This document shows positions 1 through 7,795 of a stretch of 64,000 nt of DNA, piece by piece (positions within the stretch are counted from its first letter, which is position 1; the number at the start of each line of letters is the position of its first letter). The translations under genes and the position numbers were made by a program. Source of the stretch: Pseudolabrys sp963742345 (GTDB lineage Bacteria; Pseudomonadota; Alphaproteobacteria; Rhizobiales; Xanthobacteraceae). Where the stretch lies: contig CAVULO010000015.1 of NCBI GenBank assembly GCA_963742345.1, positions 510,109-574,108 of the forward strand, given 5' to 3'. The notes beneath the pieces are model-generated. The model saw nothing but the letters and a program-made list of their open reading frames with translations, was not told where the DNA came from and ran no database searches.

Positions 1-482
1 AGGCCGGTGTTGAACCATTGCGGCGAGTTCGGTGCACACATCTGCGCAGCCAGCATGTAGCGCAGCTCCTCGAAGTAGGCCTGCGCGTCGTCTTCGGATT
101 CGAAATAGCCGCCCTTCCAGCCCCAATAGGTCCACGTGCCGGCGAGACGATCGAACACCTGCTTGGACGAGTGCTCGCCAATGTAGCGTTCCTTTTCAGG
201 CAGCGTCGCAAGCGCCTCCTCGTCGGCGACCGAGCGCCACAGGAATGAGGGCACTGAATTCTCTTCGACCTTCTTCAGGCGCGCGGGCACGCCCGCCTTG
301 CGGAAATATTTCTGCGCCAGCACGTCGGAGGCGACCTGCGACCAGAATTCCGGTACCTCGACATTGTCGAGCTTGAAGACCACCGAGCCATCCGGATTGC
401 GGATCTCGCTGGTGGTAAGCCGGAACTCGATGCCTGCGTAGGCCGACTGTCCATCCTTGGTGTAGCGCCGCTCAATTCGCAT
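1..482 (-). CDS. nrdJ: Adenosylcobalamin-dependent ribonucleotide reductase (class II), 5' part
   Basis: This gene makes deoxyribonucleotides from ribonucleotides with a B12-derived radical. Only about the first 160 codons are in the window; the rest lies beyond position 1. The reverse-strand translation starts MRIERRYTKDG, contains EFWSQVASDVLAQKYF, and ends at the edge with CAPNSPQWFNTG, the conserved N-terminal block of the long alphaproteobacterial NrdJ. The ATG at 482-480 opens this uninterrupted frame. The catalytic core and C-terminal cysteines cannot be checked. Two NrdR-box-like palindromes about 300 bp upstream suggest control by the repressor NrdR. Identification is firm; completeness is unknown. 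Confidence 0.93.
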   Translation of the reverse strand, partial: MRIERRYTKDGQSAYAGIEFRLTTSEIRNPDGSVVFKLDNVEVPEFWSQVASDVLAQKYFRKAGVPARLKKVEENSVPSFLWRSVADEEALATLPEKERYIGEHSSKQVFDRLAGTWTYWGWKGGYFESEDDAQAYFEELRYMLAAQMCAPNSPQWFNTG

Positions 483-787
483 GTGTCTCTAGCCCCAAAT
501 TTCCGGACGATTGACCACCGCCCTTTTGTTTCTGACGGACCTGTCCCGGCCCGCCGTCGTTGCTCGACTCGTTCAACCCACCCACCTCATCTAAGGCCGA
601 TACTCTCATCCGGCACCGGTTCGATCCGGGGGTTTTACCCCGGGCAGACAACAAATCCCTGTCCCACAACGCCATGGTTCTGGCGTGGGTTGAGTTCGCG
701 ACTGGAAAGCCGTTCTGAGGGTCCGGAGGGAACCTGAAACTCAACGCCACCGAACACACCAAAGCTAAGTGGACTCGCCGTACGCGT
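483..787 (-). promoter_or_regulatory. Long structured leader of nrdJ
   Basis: About 300 bases lie between the NrdR-like boxes and the nrdJ start, with no convincing gene. I see a GC hairpin at 626-643 (six pairs, CCGGGG with CCCCGG) and a long-range stem pairing 689-696 with 738-745 (GTTGAGTT with AACTCAAC), extended by GGC 682-684 with GCC 746-748. I looked for the B12-box core of cobalamin riboswitches on the nrdJ strand and did not find it. A cis-acting RNA of another type is possible but is inference. Confidence 0.4.
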
Positions 788-834
788 CAACAAGAGATAG
801 TCATCAAATCTGAATCAAACACTAAATCTTGTGT
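788..834 (-). promoter_or_regulatory. Tandem NrdR-box-like operators upstream of nrdJ
   Basis: Positions 819-834 read ACACTAAATCTTGTGT, a near-perfect 16-bp palindrome of the NrdR-box type (family consensus close to ACACWATATATWGTGT). A weaker copy lies at 788-803 (core ACAAGAGATAGT at 790-801). The two starts are 31 bp apart, three helical turns, the usual spacing for the paired boxes bound by NrdR, the ATP/dATP-sensing repressor of ribonucleotide reductase genes. Placement upstream of nrdJ fits exactly. Confidence 0.75.
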
Positions 835-1221
835 CCGACCGGTGAATTTCGGGGACAACAGACTACGACAACGCAGGCAGTATTGGGCTATCCCGGCCTC
901 CCGAAAAGTTTTTTTCGCGGCCTGGCGGAGTAGGTTTTTATGCCTCCGCCCGTGACAGAAAAATGACGGAAAAACGGGACTTCCGTGCCGATCTTGCCGG
1001 ACCCGGTCACGCGTGCAGCGGGGGACAAGCCGGGGAAAAATCAGCTTGGAGCCTGGCCGGAGTTCTCGATTCTCAAAACGCGGTCAGTGCCTTACGGCGC
1101 AGGCGCGGAGTGGAGTTGGCGGACGTGGGGAAGTGCACCGCTGTGAATTCAACCTGGCGGCGTGTTCGGCACTCGCGGGGCTCTAAATCGGCCGCCGACG
1201 CCTTGCAGCGCCGACGCCGAG
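835..1221. other. Intergenic region, no supported gene
   Basis: Nothing here has recognisable coding character. An open frame at 963-1241 on the plus strand (92 codons) is rich in Arg and Ser, has no family motif and runs into the terminator hairpin, so I treat it as chance. The sequence GCCTCCGCCC around 942-951 and its neighbourhood may hold promoter elements, but I cannot define them. Confidence 0.4.
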
Positions 1222-1253
1222 AAAAAAGGCGGACCCTTTAGGAGCCCGCCTTT
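1222..1253 (-). terminator. Rho-independent terminator behind the MscS gene
   Basis: AAAGGCGG (1225-1232) pairs perfectly with CCGCCTTT (1246-1253). Read on the minus strand, the stem is followed by a run of six T (1227-1222), so it works best as the terminator of the mscS-type gene that ends at 1402. A weaker T-run on the other side might let it act in both directions. Confidence 0.75.
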
Positions 1254-1401
1254 AATCCCGGCACTGTCGTTCGAATTTCAGCATTGGTGAGCCAAGCTTA
1301 GGCGGCTCGGGGCCAGCGCTGATGAATTCGTGGGCAAGATACCCGCAGCCTGCGCTGAAACGCAACATGCACTGCAACATAGATCCGGGCACCGGGGGCA
1401 A

Positions 1402-2553
1402 TTATCGTTTTCGCCCGACTGCGCGCTTGCCGGCCGCGCCCCGAGGCGCAGGCTCCTGCCGGGCCTCTTCGTTTTTTCCCCTAAAACTGATCTGGCGCGA
1501 GCGCGGCAGCGTCTCGGGGTGTTCGCGTTGCAGGAAATCGATCAGCTTTTCGCGCACCTCACAGCGTAACTCGAATGCTTGTCCGGCTGAGCGCGCACTC
1601 ATCAGGCAGCGCAGCTCCATAGTGCCTTCCTTGAAATCGGTGACTTGCAGGGTGGCGATCTTTTCATCCCATTTGTCCGATTGTTTGAGGATCTCGTTGA
1701 ATTTCTCGCGAATGACACCAACCGGCGCGCTGTAATCCACGAAGACTATGACATTGCCGATCAGGGCCGACGTTTCCCGCGTCCAGTTCTGGAACGGCTT
1801 CTCGATGAAGTAAGTCAGCGGCACGACCAAGCGCCGCCAGTCCCACAGCTTCACAACAACATAGGTGGAGGTGATTTCCTCGATGGTGCCGTGCTCGTTC
1901 TCTACGGTCACTGCGTCGTAAAGACGGATCGGCTGCGTCATGGCGATCTGCACGCCCGCCATAAGATTGCTCAGCACCGGCCGTGCGGCTAATCCGGCGA
2001 CGATGCCCGCTACGCCGGCGGAGGCGAACAGACTGATGCCGTATTGTCGCACAGGCTCAAAGGTCATCAGTGCGGCGCCGAAGGTTATCAGGATCAGCAG
2101 CACGTCGGCGCTGCGCACCAGTACGCGGATTTGCGTATTGTGCTTGCGCGCCAGCAAGTTGTCGTCGACGTCGAGCCGGAAGCGACGCAGATAGATATTT
2201 GAAGCAATGTTCAACGATGTGATTGCCGCCCAGCCGGTCAGGCCGACCACCGCCATCACCAGCAGTCGTGCCAGCCAACTCGCAACATCGGGATCGAGCG
2301 GTGCCACCGGAATGGCAATGATCATTGCAAGGATCAGCAGTGCCAGCCGGGTCAGTCCGCGCAGCTGCGTGACGATTGAAAAAGCGTTGGGGTAACGCTC
2401 GGCGATGGCGCGGCGCGTCAGCTTGCGCGCCCAGCGATGCAGTGCCAGCGCAATTGCCACCGCGATTGCGAGAATGAGAAGCGCGACAAGCTCACTGGGC
2501 AGCCAGTCGAGGAGGTCCTTGATTTGAGTAAGCGCGGCTCGGAGCGAATCCAT
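1402..2553 (-). CDS. MscS-family mechanosensitive ion channel
   Basis: A 383-residue inner-membrane protein that should open under membrane tension to release solutes on osmotic downshock. Several hydrophobic segments occupy the first half (around residues 20-40, 70-85, 95-115 and 150-165). The pore-lining helix and the start of the beta domain carry the MscS pattern GVAGIVAGLAARPVLSNLMAG followed by QPIRLYDAVTVENEHGTIEEI. The C-terminus (last 30 residues) is basic and low-complexity. The gene is monocistronic, ends before a terminator and is divergent from the NDUFA12-type gene. Substrate selectivity cannot be read from sequence. Confidence 0.9.
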   Translation of the reverse strand: MDSLRAALTQIKDLLDWLPSELVALLILAIAVAIALALHRWARKLTRRAIAERYPNAFSIVTQLRGLTRLALLILAMIIAIPVAPLDPDVASWLARLLVMAVVGLTGWAAITSLNIASNIYLRRFRLDVDDNLLARKHNTQIRVLVRSADVLLILITFGAALMTFEPVRQYGISLFASAGVAGIVAGLAARPVLSNLMAGVQIAMTQPIRLYDAVTVENEHGTIEEITSTYVVVKLWDWRRLVVPLTYFIEKPFQNWTRETSALIGNVIVFVDYSAPVGVIREKFNEILKQSDKWDEKIATLQVTDFKEGTMELRCLMSARSAGQAFELRCEVREKLIDFLQREHPETLPRSRQISFRGKNEEARQEPAPRGAAGKRAVGRKR

Positions 2554-2675
2554 GCGGCCTTAATATCATCGAGTGAGGCGCGGCGAATATGGTGGCGTTA
2601 TTTTGGTCCGCTGGACACGGCCACGGCGAGGTGGCAAAACGCCTGCGTTCCGATCGTTTTCAATGCACGGTGGCG

Positions 2676-3092
2676 ATGAAAAGTTTCCTGCTCAAGCTGT
2701 TCACCTGGTGGAATTCGCAGACCTTCGGGACCCAGTTCTGGACCTGGATGTATGGCGAGGCCGTCGGCGATGATGAATTCGGCAATCGCTATTATCGCAC
2801 CATTGGCGGCAAGATCGACAAGACGCTCGGCTTCGAGCGGCGCTGGGTGATCTACAACGGCTATACGGAAGCCTCGTGCGTGCCCCCGTCCTGGCACGGC
2901 TGGTTGCACCACACCGTCGATACACCGCCGACACAGGAAAGCTACAAACCACATGCGTGGCAAAAGCCGCACCGGCCAAATATGACCGGTACACCGGCTG
3001 CGCTGCGGCCGCCGGGCTCGACACTCGCCGCCGGGCGCCGGCCGAAAGCAACCGGCGATTACAAGGCGTGGACCCCCGACACCCGAGGGTAG
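2676..3092 (+). CDS. NDUFA12-family NADH:ubiquinone oxidoreductase accessory subunit
   Basis: A 138-residue homologue of the 17.2-kDa accessory subunit of complex I found in alphaproteobacteria and mitochondria. Diagnostic stretches are TFGTQFWTWMYGEAVGDDEFGNRYY and RRWVIYNGYTEASCVPPSWHGWLHH. I place the start at the ATG at 2676 (MKSFLLKLFTWW) because the family begins there; a longer frame from 2589 adds an uncharacteristic Arg/His-rich stretch. The C-terminus ends with YKAWTPDTRG. It precedes the DUF2155 gene on the same strand, a pairing I know from Rhizobiales genomes. Confidence 0.93.
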   Translation: MKSFLLKLFTWWNSQTFGTQFWTWMYGEAVGDDEFGNRYYRTIGGKIDKTLGFERRWVIYNGYTEASCVPPSWHGWLHHTVDTPPTQESYKPHAWQKPHRPNMTGTPAALRPPGSTLAAGRRPKATGDYKAWTPDTRG

Positions 3093-3206
3093 TTCGGTGC
3101 CCTGAAACCGCCGACGGGCGCCCTTCCGCCGCCGTATTCTCCGTGTTAACGGGCATTGATACCGGCATCAGGCGAATCCACGCCGGCCAGGTAAAGCCGG
3201 GCTTTA

Positions 3207-4100
3207 ATGGCGCGTTGCATCTGTTCGGTCGCTTTGTTGGCGGTTGCGGCGCTGCTCGCGGCGCAGCCTGCCTTTGCGCAGTTCGGTTCGATCTTCGGCG
3301 ATCGTCCGCCACGGCCGCCGGCCGATGTACCGAGTGCGCCGCCGAGCCGGCCACCACCACCGCAGCAACCTTATTATCCCGGCCGCGACGAGCCGCCGCC
3401 GCAGCCGCTTCCGGCGCCGATGAACCTGCCGCCGTCCAACCGGCCGGGTGGCGGCACCATACAATCGCAGCCGCTGCCGCCACCGCCGGGTGGATTGGCG
3501 GCACCGCCGCCACCGCAGGGCGCCGCCATTGCACCTGTGCCGGCACCGCCAGCTTTGCCGCCGGGCCCCGGCTCGCCGCGCAACGCTCCGCAACCTGCCA
3601 ATACCGCGCCGCAGCCAAGCGACGAAGTCGTGGTCGCGCCGTCGCCGCAGCGCATCGCAAACCCGACCGCGGTGTTCTCGGGTCTCGACAAGATCACCGG
3701 CCGCATCATTTCGTTCGACGTTGCCATCAACGAGACGGTGCAGTTCGGCGCGTTACAGGTGACACCGCGCGTTTGTTACTCACGGCCGCCAACCGAAACG
3801 CCGAATACCGACGCTTTCGTCGAAGTTGACGAGGTAACACTGCAAGGAGAGATCAAGCGCATCTTCACGGGCTGGATGTTCGCAGCTAGCCCGGGCCTGC
3901 ACGCGGTCGAACATCCGATCTACGATGTGTGGGTCACCGACTGCAAAGGGGGGCAGAGTTCGGCTGTGGCAGAAGCCCCTCCGGAGACACCCAAGCAACC
4001 CGCCCGCCCGCAGCAGCAGCGTCGTACGCCGCCACCACCTCCGCCGCAGCAGCCGCAACGCGCGCCGCCGCCGCCGGGTTTTTTCCCGCCGCCGCGCTAA
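3207..4100 (+). CDS. DUF2155 domain envelope protein with Pro-rich linkers
   Basis: A 297-residue secreted protein of unknown function. Residues 1-25 form a signal peptide ending in QPAFAQ. Residues 30-140 are Pro/Ala-rich. The DUF2155 domain follows (about 148-248), recognisable by NPTAVFSGLDKITGRI, VQFGALQVTPRVCYSRPP and IFTGWMFAASPGLHAVEHPIYDVWVTDC, with two cysteines (CYSRPP and TDC) that could pair. The C-terminal 45 residues are again Pro/Gln-rich. A 15-bp palindrome (3192-3206) ends directly before the ATG and could fold over the ribosome binding site. The domain is conserved in alphaproteobacteria, usually beside the NDUFA12-family gene. Confidence 0.88.
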   Translation: MARCICSVALLAVAALLAAQPAFAQFGSIFGDRPPRPPADVPSAPPSRPPPPQQPYYPGRDEPPPQPLPAPMNLPPSNRPGGGTIQSQPLPPPPGGLAAPPPPQGAAIAPVPAPPALPPGPGSPRNAPQPANTAPQPSDEVVVAPSPQRIANPTAVFSGLDKITGRIISFDVAINETVQFGALQVTPRVCYSRPPTETPNTDAFVEVDEVTLQGEIKRIFTGWMFAASPGLHAVEHPIYDVWVTDCKGGQSSAVAEAPPETPKQPARPQQQRRTPPPPPPQQPQRAPPPPGFFPPPR

Positions 4101-4126
4101 TTGGGCAGGCGCATGCGGAGCACGCG

Positions 4127-4795
4127 TTAGCGAATAATCGTGAGGGCGTCCGCGCCGCTGAGGGGACGATTGAGCGGCACGGCCTCGAAATCGGCCTCGC
4201 CGATCAGCGCGTCCTCCAGCAGACGGTGATAGCGCCGCTTCGGAACTTCGACTGCGCCGAAGGTCCTCAGATGCTCGGTGACATATTGCGTGTCGAGCAG
4301 GCGATAGCCGCCAACCTTGAGCCGCGCGATGAGGTGCACCAGCGCAATCTTGGAGGCATCGCGGGCACGGTGAAACATGCTTTCGCCGAAGAAGGCGCGG
4401 CCAAGCGACACGCCGTAGAGCCCGCCAACAAGTTCGTTGCCGTCATAGACTTCGACGGTGTGGCAATGACCGCGCTCGAACAGCGCGCGATAGATGCGCC
4501 GGATGCGCGTATTGATCCAGGTACGGGCGCGGTCCTGCTTGGGTTCGGCGCACCCCTCGATCACCGCGTCAAAATCACGATCGACATGAACGGTCCAGGG
4601 CGTCGAACGGACACTGCGCGCCAGCCGCACAGGCACGTGGAACCCTTCGAGCGGGATGATTCCCCGCATATCCGGCTCGATCCAATAGAGGGCCGGATCG
4701 TCCGCGCTTTCGGCCATGGGAAAGATGCCGCAGGCATAGGCCTTAAGCAGCACTTCCGGCGTGATCTCGATGAAAGTGTTTTCGCGGTTTGCCAT
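4127..4795 (-). CDS. aat: Leucyl/phenylalanyl-tRNA-protein transferase
   Basis: A cytosolic N-end-rule enzyme of 222 residues that adds Leu or Phe from aminoacyl-tRNA to N-terminal Arg or Lys of proteins, marking them for ClpAP. Recognisable stretches are AYACGIFPMAES (about 20-31), WIEPDMRGIIPLEGFHV, GLYGVSLGRAFFGESMF and DTQYVTEHLRTFGAVEV. Length is normal for the shorter alphaproteobacterial form. It is convergent with the DUF2155 gene and divergent from the response regulator. Confidence 0.95.
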   Translation of the reverse strand: MANRENTFIEITPEVLLKAYACGIFPMAESADDPALYWIEPDMRGIIPLEGFHVPVRLARSVRSTPWTVHVDRDFDAVIEGCAEPKQDRARTWINTRIRRIYRALFERGHCHTVEVYDGNELVGGLYGVSLGRAFFGESMFHRARDASKIALVHLIARLKVGGYRLLDTQYVTEHLRTFGAVEVPKRRYHRLLEDALIGEADFEAVPLNRPLSGADALTIIR

Positions 4796-4974
4796 GGCCC
4801 AAGTCGCGGAGACGGAGTGTTTGATCCTACGGCAGCGCCGCCTGCATGAGGAGAGGAACAGGCGCCCACTGAAGTTGTTAACCGTTTAGACACCATAAAT
4901 GCAGCAAATTTCTGAAACCTCGTCAGCCCTTTGCGTTGATCGGAGGGCAGACGGCAGACGTGGGAGGGGAATGT

Positions 4975-5365
4975 ATGGGCCGGGGCACCGCGCCGATTTC
5001 GGTCTTGGTAGTCGAGGATGAAGTTCTCATCAGCAACCTTGTCGCTGACGTTCTGAGCGCGTCCGGGTTTGTGGTGCATGAAGTAACAACCGCAGACGAG
5101 GCATTGCAGTACATCGAACTCGGGCGCCGATATCGACGTCTTGTTCACCGACATCAATTTGCCAGGCAGCATGAACGGCGCAGAACTGGCGGCACGCGCG
5201 CGGGAATTGCGGCCGGAAATGCCGATCGTCTACGCCTCTGGACGTTTCAAGCTTTCCGAAATTGCTCCGCTGGTGCCGCGCTCGCTCTTTATGGCGAAGC
5301 CTTACGATCCGAACGACGTTTGCGCGCTGCTGACGCGACTGACCGGCGCCGCGTCGCAGCCCTAG
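4975..5365 (+). pseudogene. Single-domain response regulator with a one-base frameshift
   Basis: A CheY-like receiver domain with no output domain. The first part (from ATG 4975, preceded by GGGAGGGGA) reads SVLVVEDEVLISNLVADVL and ends at LQYIELG. The rest continues in the next frame as DIDVLFTDINLPGSMNGAELA, then MPIVYASGRF and AKPYDPNDVCALL, stopping at 5365. The acidic pair, phospho-acceptor Asp (FTDINLPG), the Ser/Thr position and the Lys of AKPY are all kept, so the domain is intact apart from an extra G near 5121-5125 in GGG. An uncorrected sequencing indel is more likely than decay. The stop overlaps the accC stop by four bases, convergently. Confidence 0.85.
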
Positions 5366-6714
5366 CTCTCCATGCCGCCGCGGCCGAGGAATTGTTCCAG
5401 CCAATGGATGTGATAGTTGCCATCGACGATGTCGTTTTCGCGCACCAATGCGCGAAAGAGTGGCAATGTCGTTTCGATGCCATCCACCACCAGCTCGTCG
5501 AGCGCGCGTTTTAGCCGCATCAAGCACTCGGTGCGCGTCTTGCCGTGAACGATCAGCTTGCCAACGAGTGAATCGTAGTAGGGCGGGATGGTGTAGCCCT
5601 GGTACACAGCTGAATCGATGCGCACTCCAAGTCCGCCCGGCGCATGATAATGCAGGATCTTGCCGGGTGAGGGCCGGAATGACACGGGGTTCTCTGCATT
5701 GATGCGGCACTCAATCGCGTGGCCGTGGAATCTCACGTCACTTTGCTTGATTGTAAGGTCGGTGCCGGCGGCAACACGAATCTGCTCAAAGATCAGGTCG
5801 ATGTCAGTGATCATCTCGGTCACTGGATGCTCGACCTGAATGCGTGTGTTCATTTCGATAAAGTAGAACTTGCCCTCCTCATAGAGGAACTCGACGGTAC
5901 CGACTCCAAGATAGCCGATCGCGCGCATCGCTTTGGCGACCGTCTCGCCGATCGCATCTCGCGCGCTGGCATTGAGCGCCGGCGAGGGTCCTTCTTCCCA
6001 AACCTTCTGATGGCGGCGTTGCAGGGAGCAATCGCGCTCGCCCAGATGAATGGCATTGCCTTTACCGTCGCCGAGCACCTGAATTTCGATATGGCGGGGC
6101 CGTTCAAGATATTTCTCTAGATAAACGGCATCATCGCCAAACGCGGCTTTAGCCTCGGCGCGGGCGGTCGATAGTGCAGTGGAAAGCTCGCTTGCGCTAC
6201 GCGCAACCTTCATGCCACGGCCACCGCCGCCGGCCGCAGCTTTGATGAGAACCGGATAGCCGATGCCGTTTGCGATCGTGGTTGCTTCCTGGTCGGAGCC
6301 AATACCGCCGTCCGAGCCCGGCACGACCGGGATACCGAGTTTCGTCGCGGTGCGTTTGGCCTCGATCTTGTCGCCCATCAGGCGGATGTGCTCGGCCTTG
6401 GGACCGATAAACTGCACGCCGTGTTCGGCGAGAATTTCCGCGAAACGCGCGTTCTCCGACAGGAATCCGTAGCCGGGATGCACGGCGTCAGCGCCGGTGA
6501 TTTCGCAAGCCGACAGGATGGCGGGAATATTGAGGTAGCTGTCCTTTGCAGCGGGAGGCCCGATACACACGCTCTCGTCCGCGAAGCGCACATGCATGGC
6601 ATCAGCGTCGGCGGTGGAATGCACCGCCACGGTCGGAATGCCGAGCTCCTTGCAGGCGCGCAGCACGCGCAAGGCGATTTCGCCGCGGTTGGCGATGAGG
6701 ATTTTATCGAACAT
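5362..6714 (-). CDS. accC: Biotin carboxylase subunit of acetyl-CoA carboxylase
   Basis: A 450-residue ATP-grasp enzyme that carboxylates the biotin on AccB using bicarbonate and ATP, the first step of fatty-acid synthesis. The N-terminus MFDKILIANRGEIALRVLRAC is typical. Further motifs are GYGFLSENARFAE, the glycine-rich ATP loop KAAAGGGGRGMKVARS, CSLQRRHQKVWEEGPSP and the catalytic stretch EMNTRIQVEHPVTEMI. It is the distal gene of the aroQ-accB-accC run, separated from accB by about 100 bp carrying an inverted repeat. Confidence 0.97.
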   Translation of the reverse strand: MFDKILIANRGEIALRVLRACKELGIPTVAVHSTADADAMHVRFADESVCIGPPAAKDSYLNIPAILSACEITGADAVHPGYGFLSENARFAEILAEHGVQFIGPKAEHIRLMGDKIEAKRTATKLGIPVVPGSDGGIGSDQEATTIANGIGYPVLIKAAAGGGGRGMKVARSASELSTALSTARAEAKAAFGDDAVYLEKYLERPRHIEIQVLGDGKGNAIHLGERDCSLQRRHQKVWEEGPSPALNASARDAIGETVAKAMRAIGYLGVGTVEFLYEEGKFYFIEMNTRIQVEHPVTEMITDIDLIFEQIRVAAGTDLTIKQSDVRFHGHAIECRINAENPVSFRPSPGKILHYHAPGGLGVRIDSAVYQGYTIPPYYDSLVGKLIVHGKTRTECLMRLKRALDELVVDGIETTLPLFRALVRENDIVDGNYHIHWLEQFLGRGGMES

Positions 6715-6734
6715 CTCTCACTCGTACTTTCGAT

Positions 6735-6812
6735 CCGTCATCCTGAGGAAGGATCACGGCCGTCACCCCGTCGAGGCTCGCGCGAAGGGACGCTCGCACC
6801 TCAGGATGACGG
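6735..6812. repeat. Inverted repeat between accB and accC
   Basis: The arms CCGTCATCCTGAGG (6735-6748) and CCTCAGGATGACGG (6799-6812) are perfect 14-bp inverted copies about 50 bp apart. CATCCTGAGG palindromes like this are a widespread intergenic repeat family in Rhizobiales genomes. In an operon such a structure can stabilise or attenuate the message; here that is inference. Confidence 0.8.
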
Positions 6813-6817
6813 AATCA

Positions 6818-7279
6818 TCACTCGACAATCACCAGCGGCTCGCCGAATTCCACGGGCTGACCGTCCTCAAACAAAATTTGAATTACGGTGCCGGCGCGTG
6901 GGGCTGGAATCTGGTTCATGGTTTTCATCGCTTCGACGATCAGCAGTGTGTCACCGACTTTGACCTTGCTGCCGATATCGATGAAAGGCTTGGCGCCGGG
7001 CTCTGCCGCAGCATAGGCAGTACCGACCATTGGCGATATTACCACGCCCGGGTGTTTCGAAGGATCGAACGGCTGGGAACCGCTCTCCGCGGCCGACGGC
7101 GTCGGTGCGACTTCAACGCGCAGGGCGGCCGGTGCGGCCGAAACCGAGGCGCTGCGTGCGACGCGCACGCGCTTGCCCTCTTGTTCGATTTCAATTTCGG
7201 TGAGGCCGGTCTCGTCCAGGAGCTTGGTGAGTTCGTGGATCAGCTCACGATCGACGATTGTTTTTGGCGACTTTGCCAT
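6818..7279 (-). CDS. accB: Biotin carboxyl carrier protein of acetyl-CoA carboxylase
   Basis: A 153-residue carrier whose biotin shuttles CO2 from AccC to the carboxyltransferase. The C-terminal biotinyl domain (about 80-153) contains SPMVGTAY, the biotinylation motif EAMKTMNQI with its acceptor lysine, and FGEPLVIVE at the end. The N-terminal part is the usual helical region plus an Ala/Pro linker. I start at 7279 (MAKSPKTIVDRELIHEL); a longer frame adds 25 residues that belong to the end of aroQ. Only ten bases separate it from aroQ, so the two are probably co-transcribed. Confidence 0.96.
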   Translation of the reverse strand: MAKSPKTIVDRELIHELTKLLDETGLTEIEIEQEGKRVRVARSASVSAAPAALRVEVAPTPSAAESGSQPFDPSKHPGVVISPMVGTAYAAAEPGAKPFIDIGSKVKVGDTLLIVEAMKTMNQIPAPRAGTVIQILFEDGQPVEFGEPLVIVE

Positions 7280-7289
7280 TGCCCACCGC

Positions 7290-7748
7290 TCAACCTTTTT
7301 GCTTGGCGCCGAGCAGACCGGCAAGACCGGTAATTGCCAACGCGTAGCCGTCAATTCCGAACCCGGCGATCACCGCCTTTGCCGCTTTCGATACGTAAGA
7401 ATTCTGCCGGAAGCTCTCGCGCGCGTGGATATTGGTGATGTGCACCTCGATCACGGGCAGTTTCACGGCGAGCAGCGCATCCAATATGGCGATCGATGTG
7501 GTGGTGTAGCCGGCCGCGTTGATGATGACGGCGCCGGCGTCCTTGGCGTGCGCCTCCTGAATCCAGTCGACCAGTTCGCCCTCCCGGTTCGATTGACGGA
7601 ACGCAATCTCGAGGCCGAACCGCTTGGCGGTCTCAGCGCAAAGCTTTTCCACGTCGGCAAGAGTTGCGCGTCCATATTTCTCCGGCTCGCGGGTACCGAG
7701 CAGGTTCATATTCGGTCCATTGAGGACGTAGATTGTCGTCTTTGCCAT
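7290..7748 (-). CDS. aroQ: Type II 3-dehydroquinate dehydratase
   Basis: A 152-residue shikimate-pathway enzyme that removes water from 3-dehydroquinate. Family signatures: IYVLNGPNMNLLGTREPEKYG (active-site Asn and lid Arg/Tyr), FRQSNREGELVDWI, IINAAGYTTTSIAILDAL and PVIEVHITNIHARESFR (catalytic His). The start at 7748 (MAKTTIYVLNG) gives the family length; a frame reaching back to 8021 overlaps the next gene and is rejected. First gene of the aroQ-accB-accC run, the common Rhizobiales arrangement. Confidence 0.97.
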   Translation of the reverse strand: MAKTTIYVLNGPNMNLLGTREPEKYGRATLADVEKLCAETAKRFGLEIAFRQSNREGELVDWIQEAHAKDAGAVIINAAGYTTTSIAILDALLAVKLPVIEVHITNIHARESFRQNSYVSKAAKAVIAGFGIDGYALAITGLAGLLGAKQKG

Positions 7749-7795
7749 TGCGTCCCCGTTCGCGCTCGGCTCGATGCGCGTGAAACTGTGGCGCT

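Noticed and set aside
610..650. tRNA or tmRNA T-arm-like sequence (GGTTCGATCC)
   Set aside because: The surrounding bases do not form a T stem of normal length, and no acceptor or tag sequence was found.
483..787. Cobalamin riboswitch for nrdJ
   Set aside because: The conserved B12-box core is absent on the nrdJ strand.
2701..3660. 319-codon minus-strand frame opposite the NDUFA12 and DUF2155 genes
   Set aside because: Arg/Ala-rich shadow of two conserved genes in high-GC DNA.
3929..4849. 306-codon plus-strand frame across DUF2155 end and aat
   Set aside because: Opposite the clearly conserved aat; no motif of its own.
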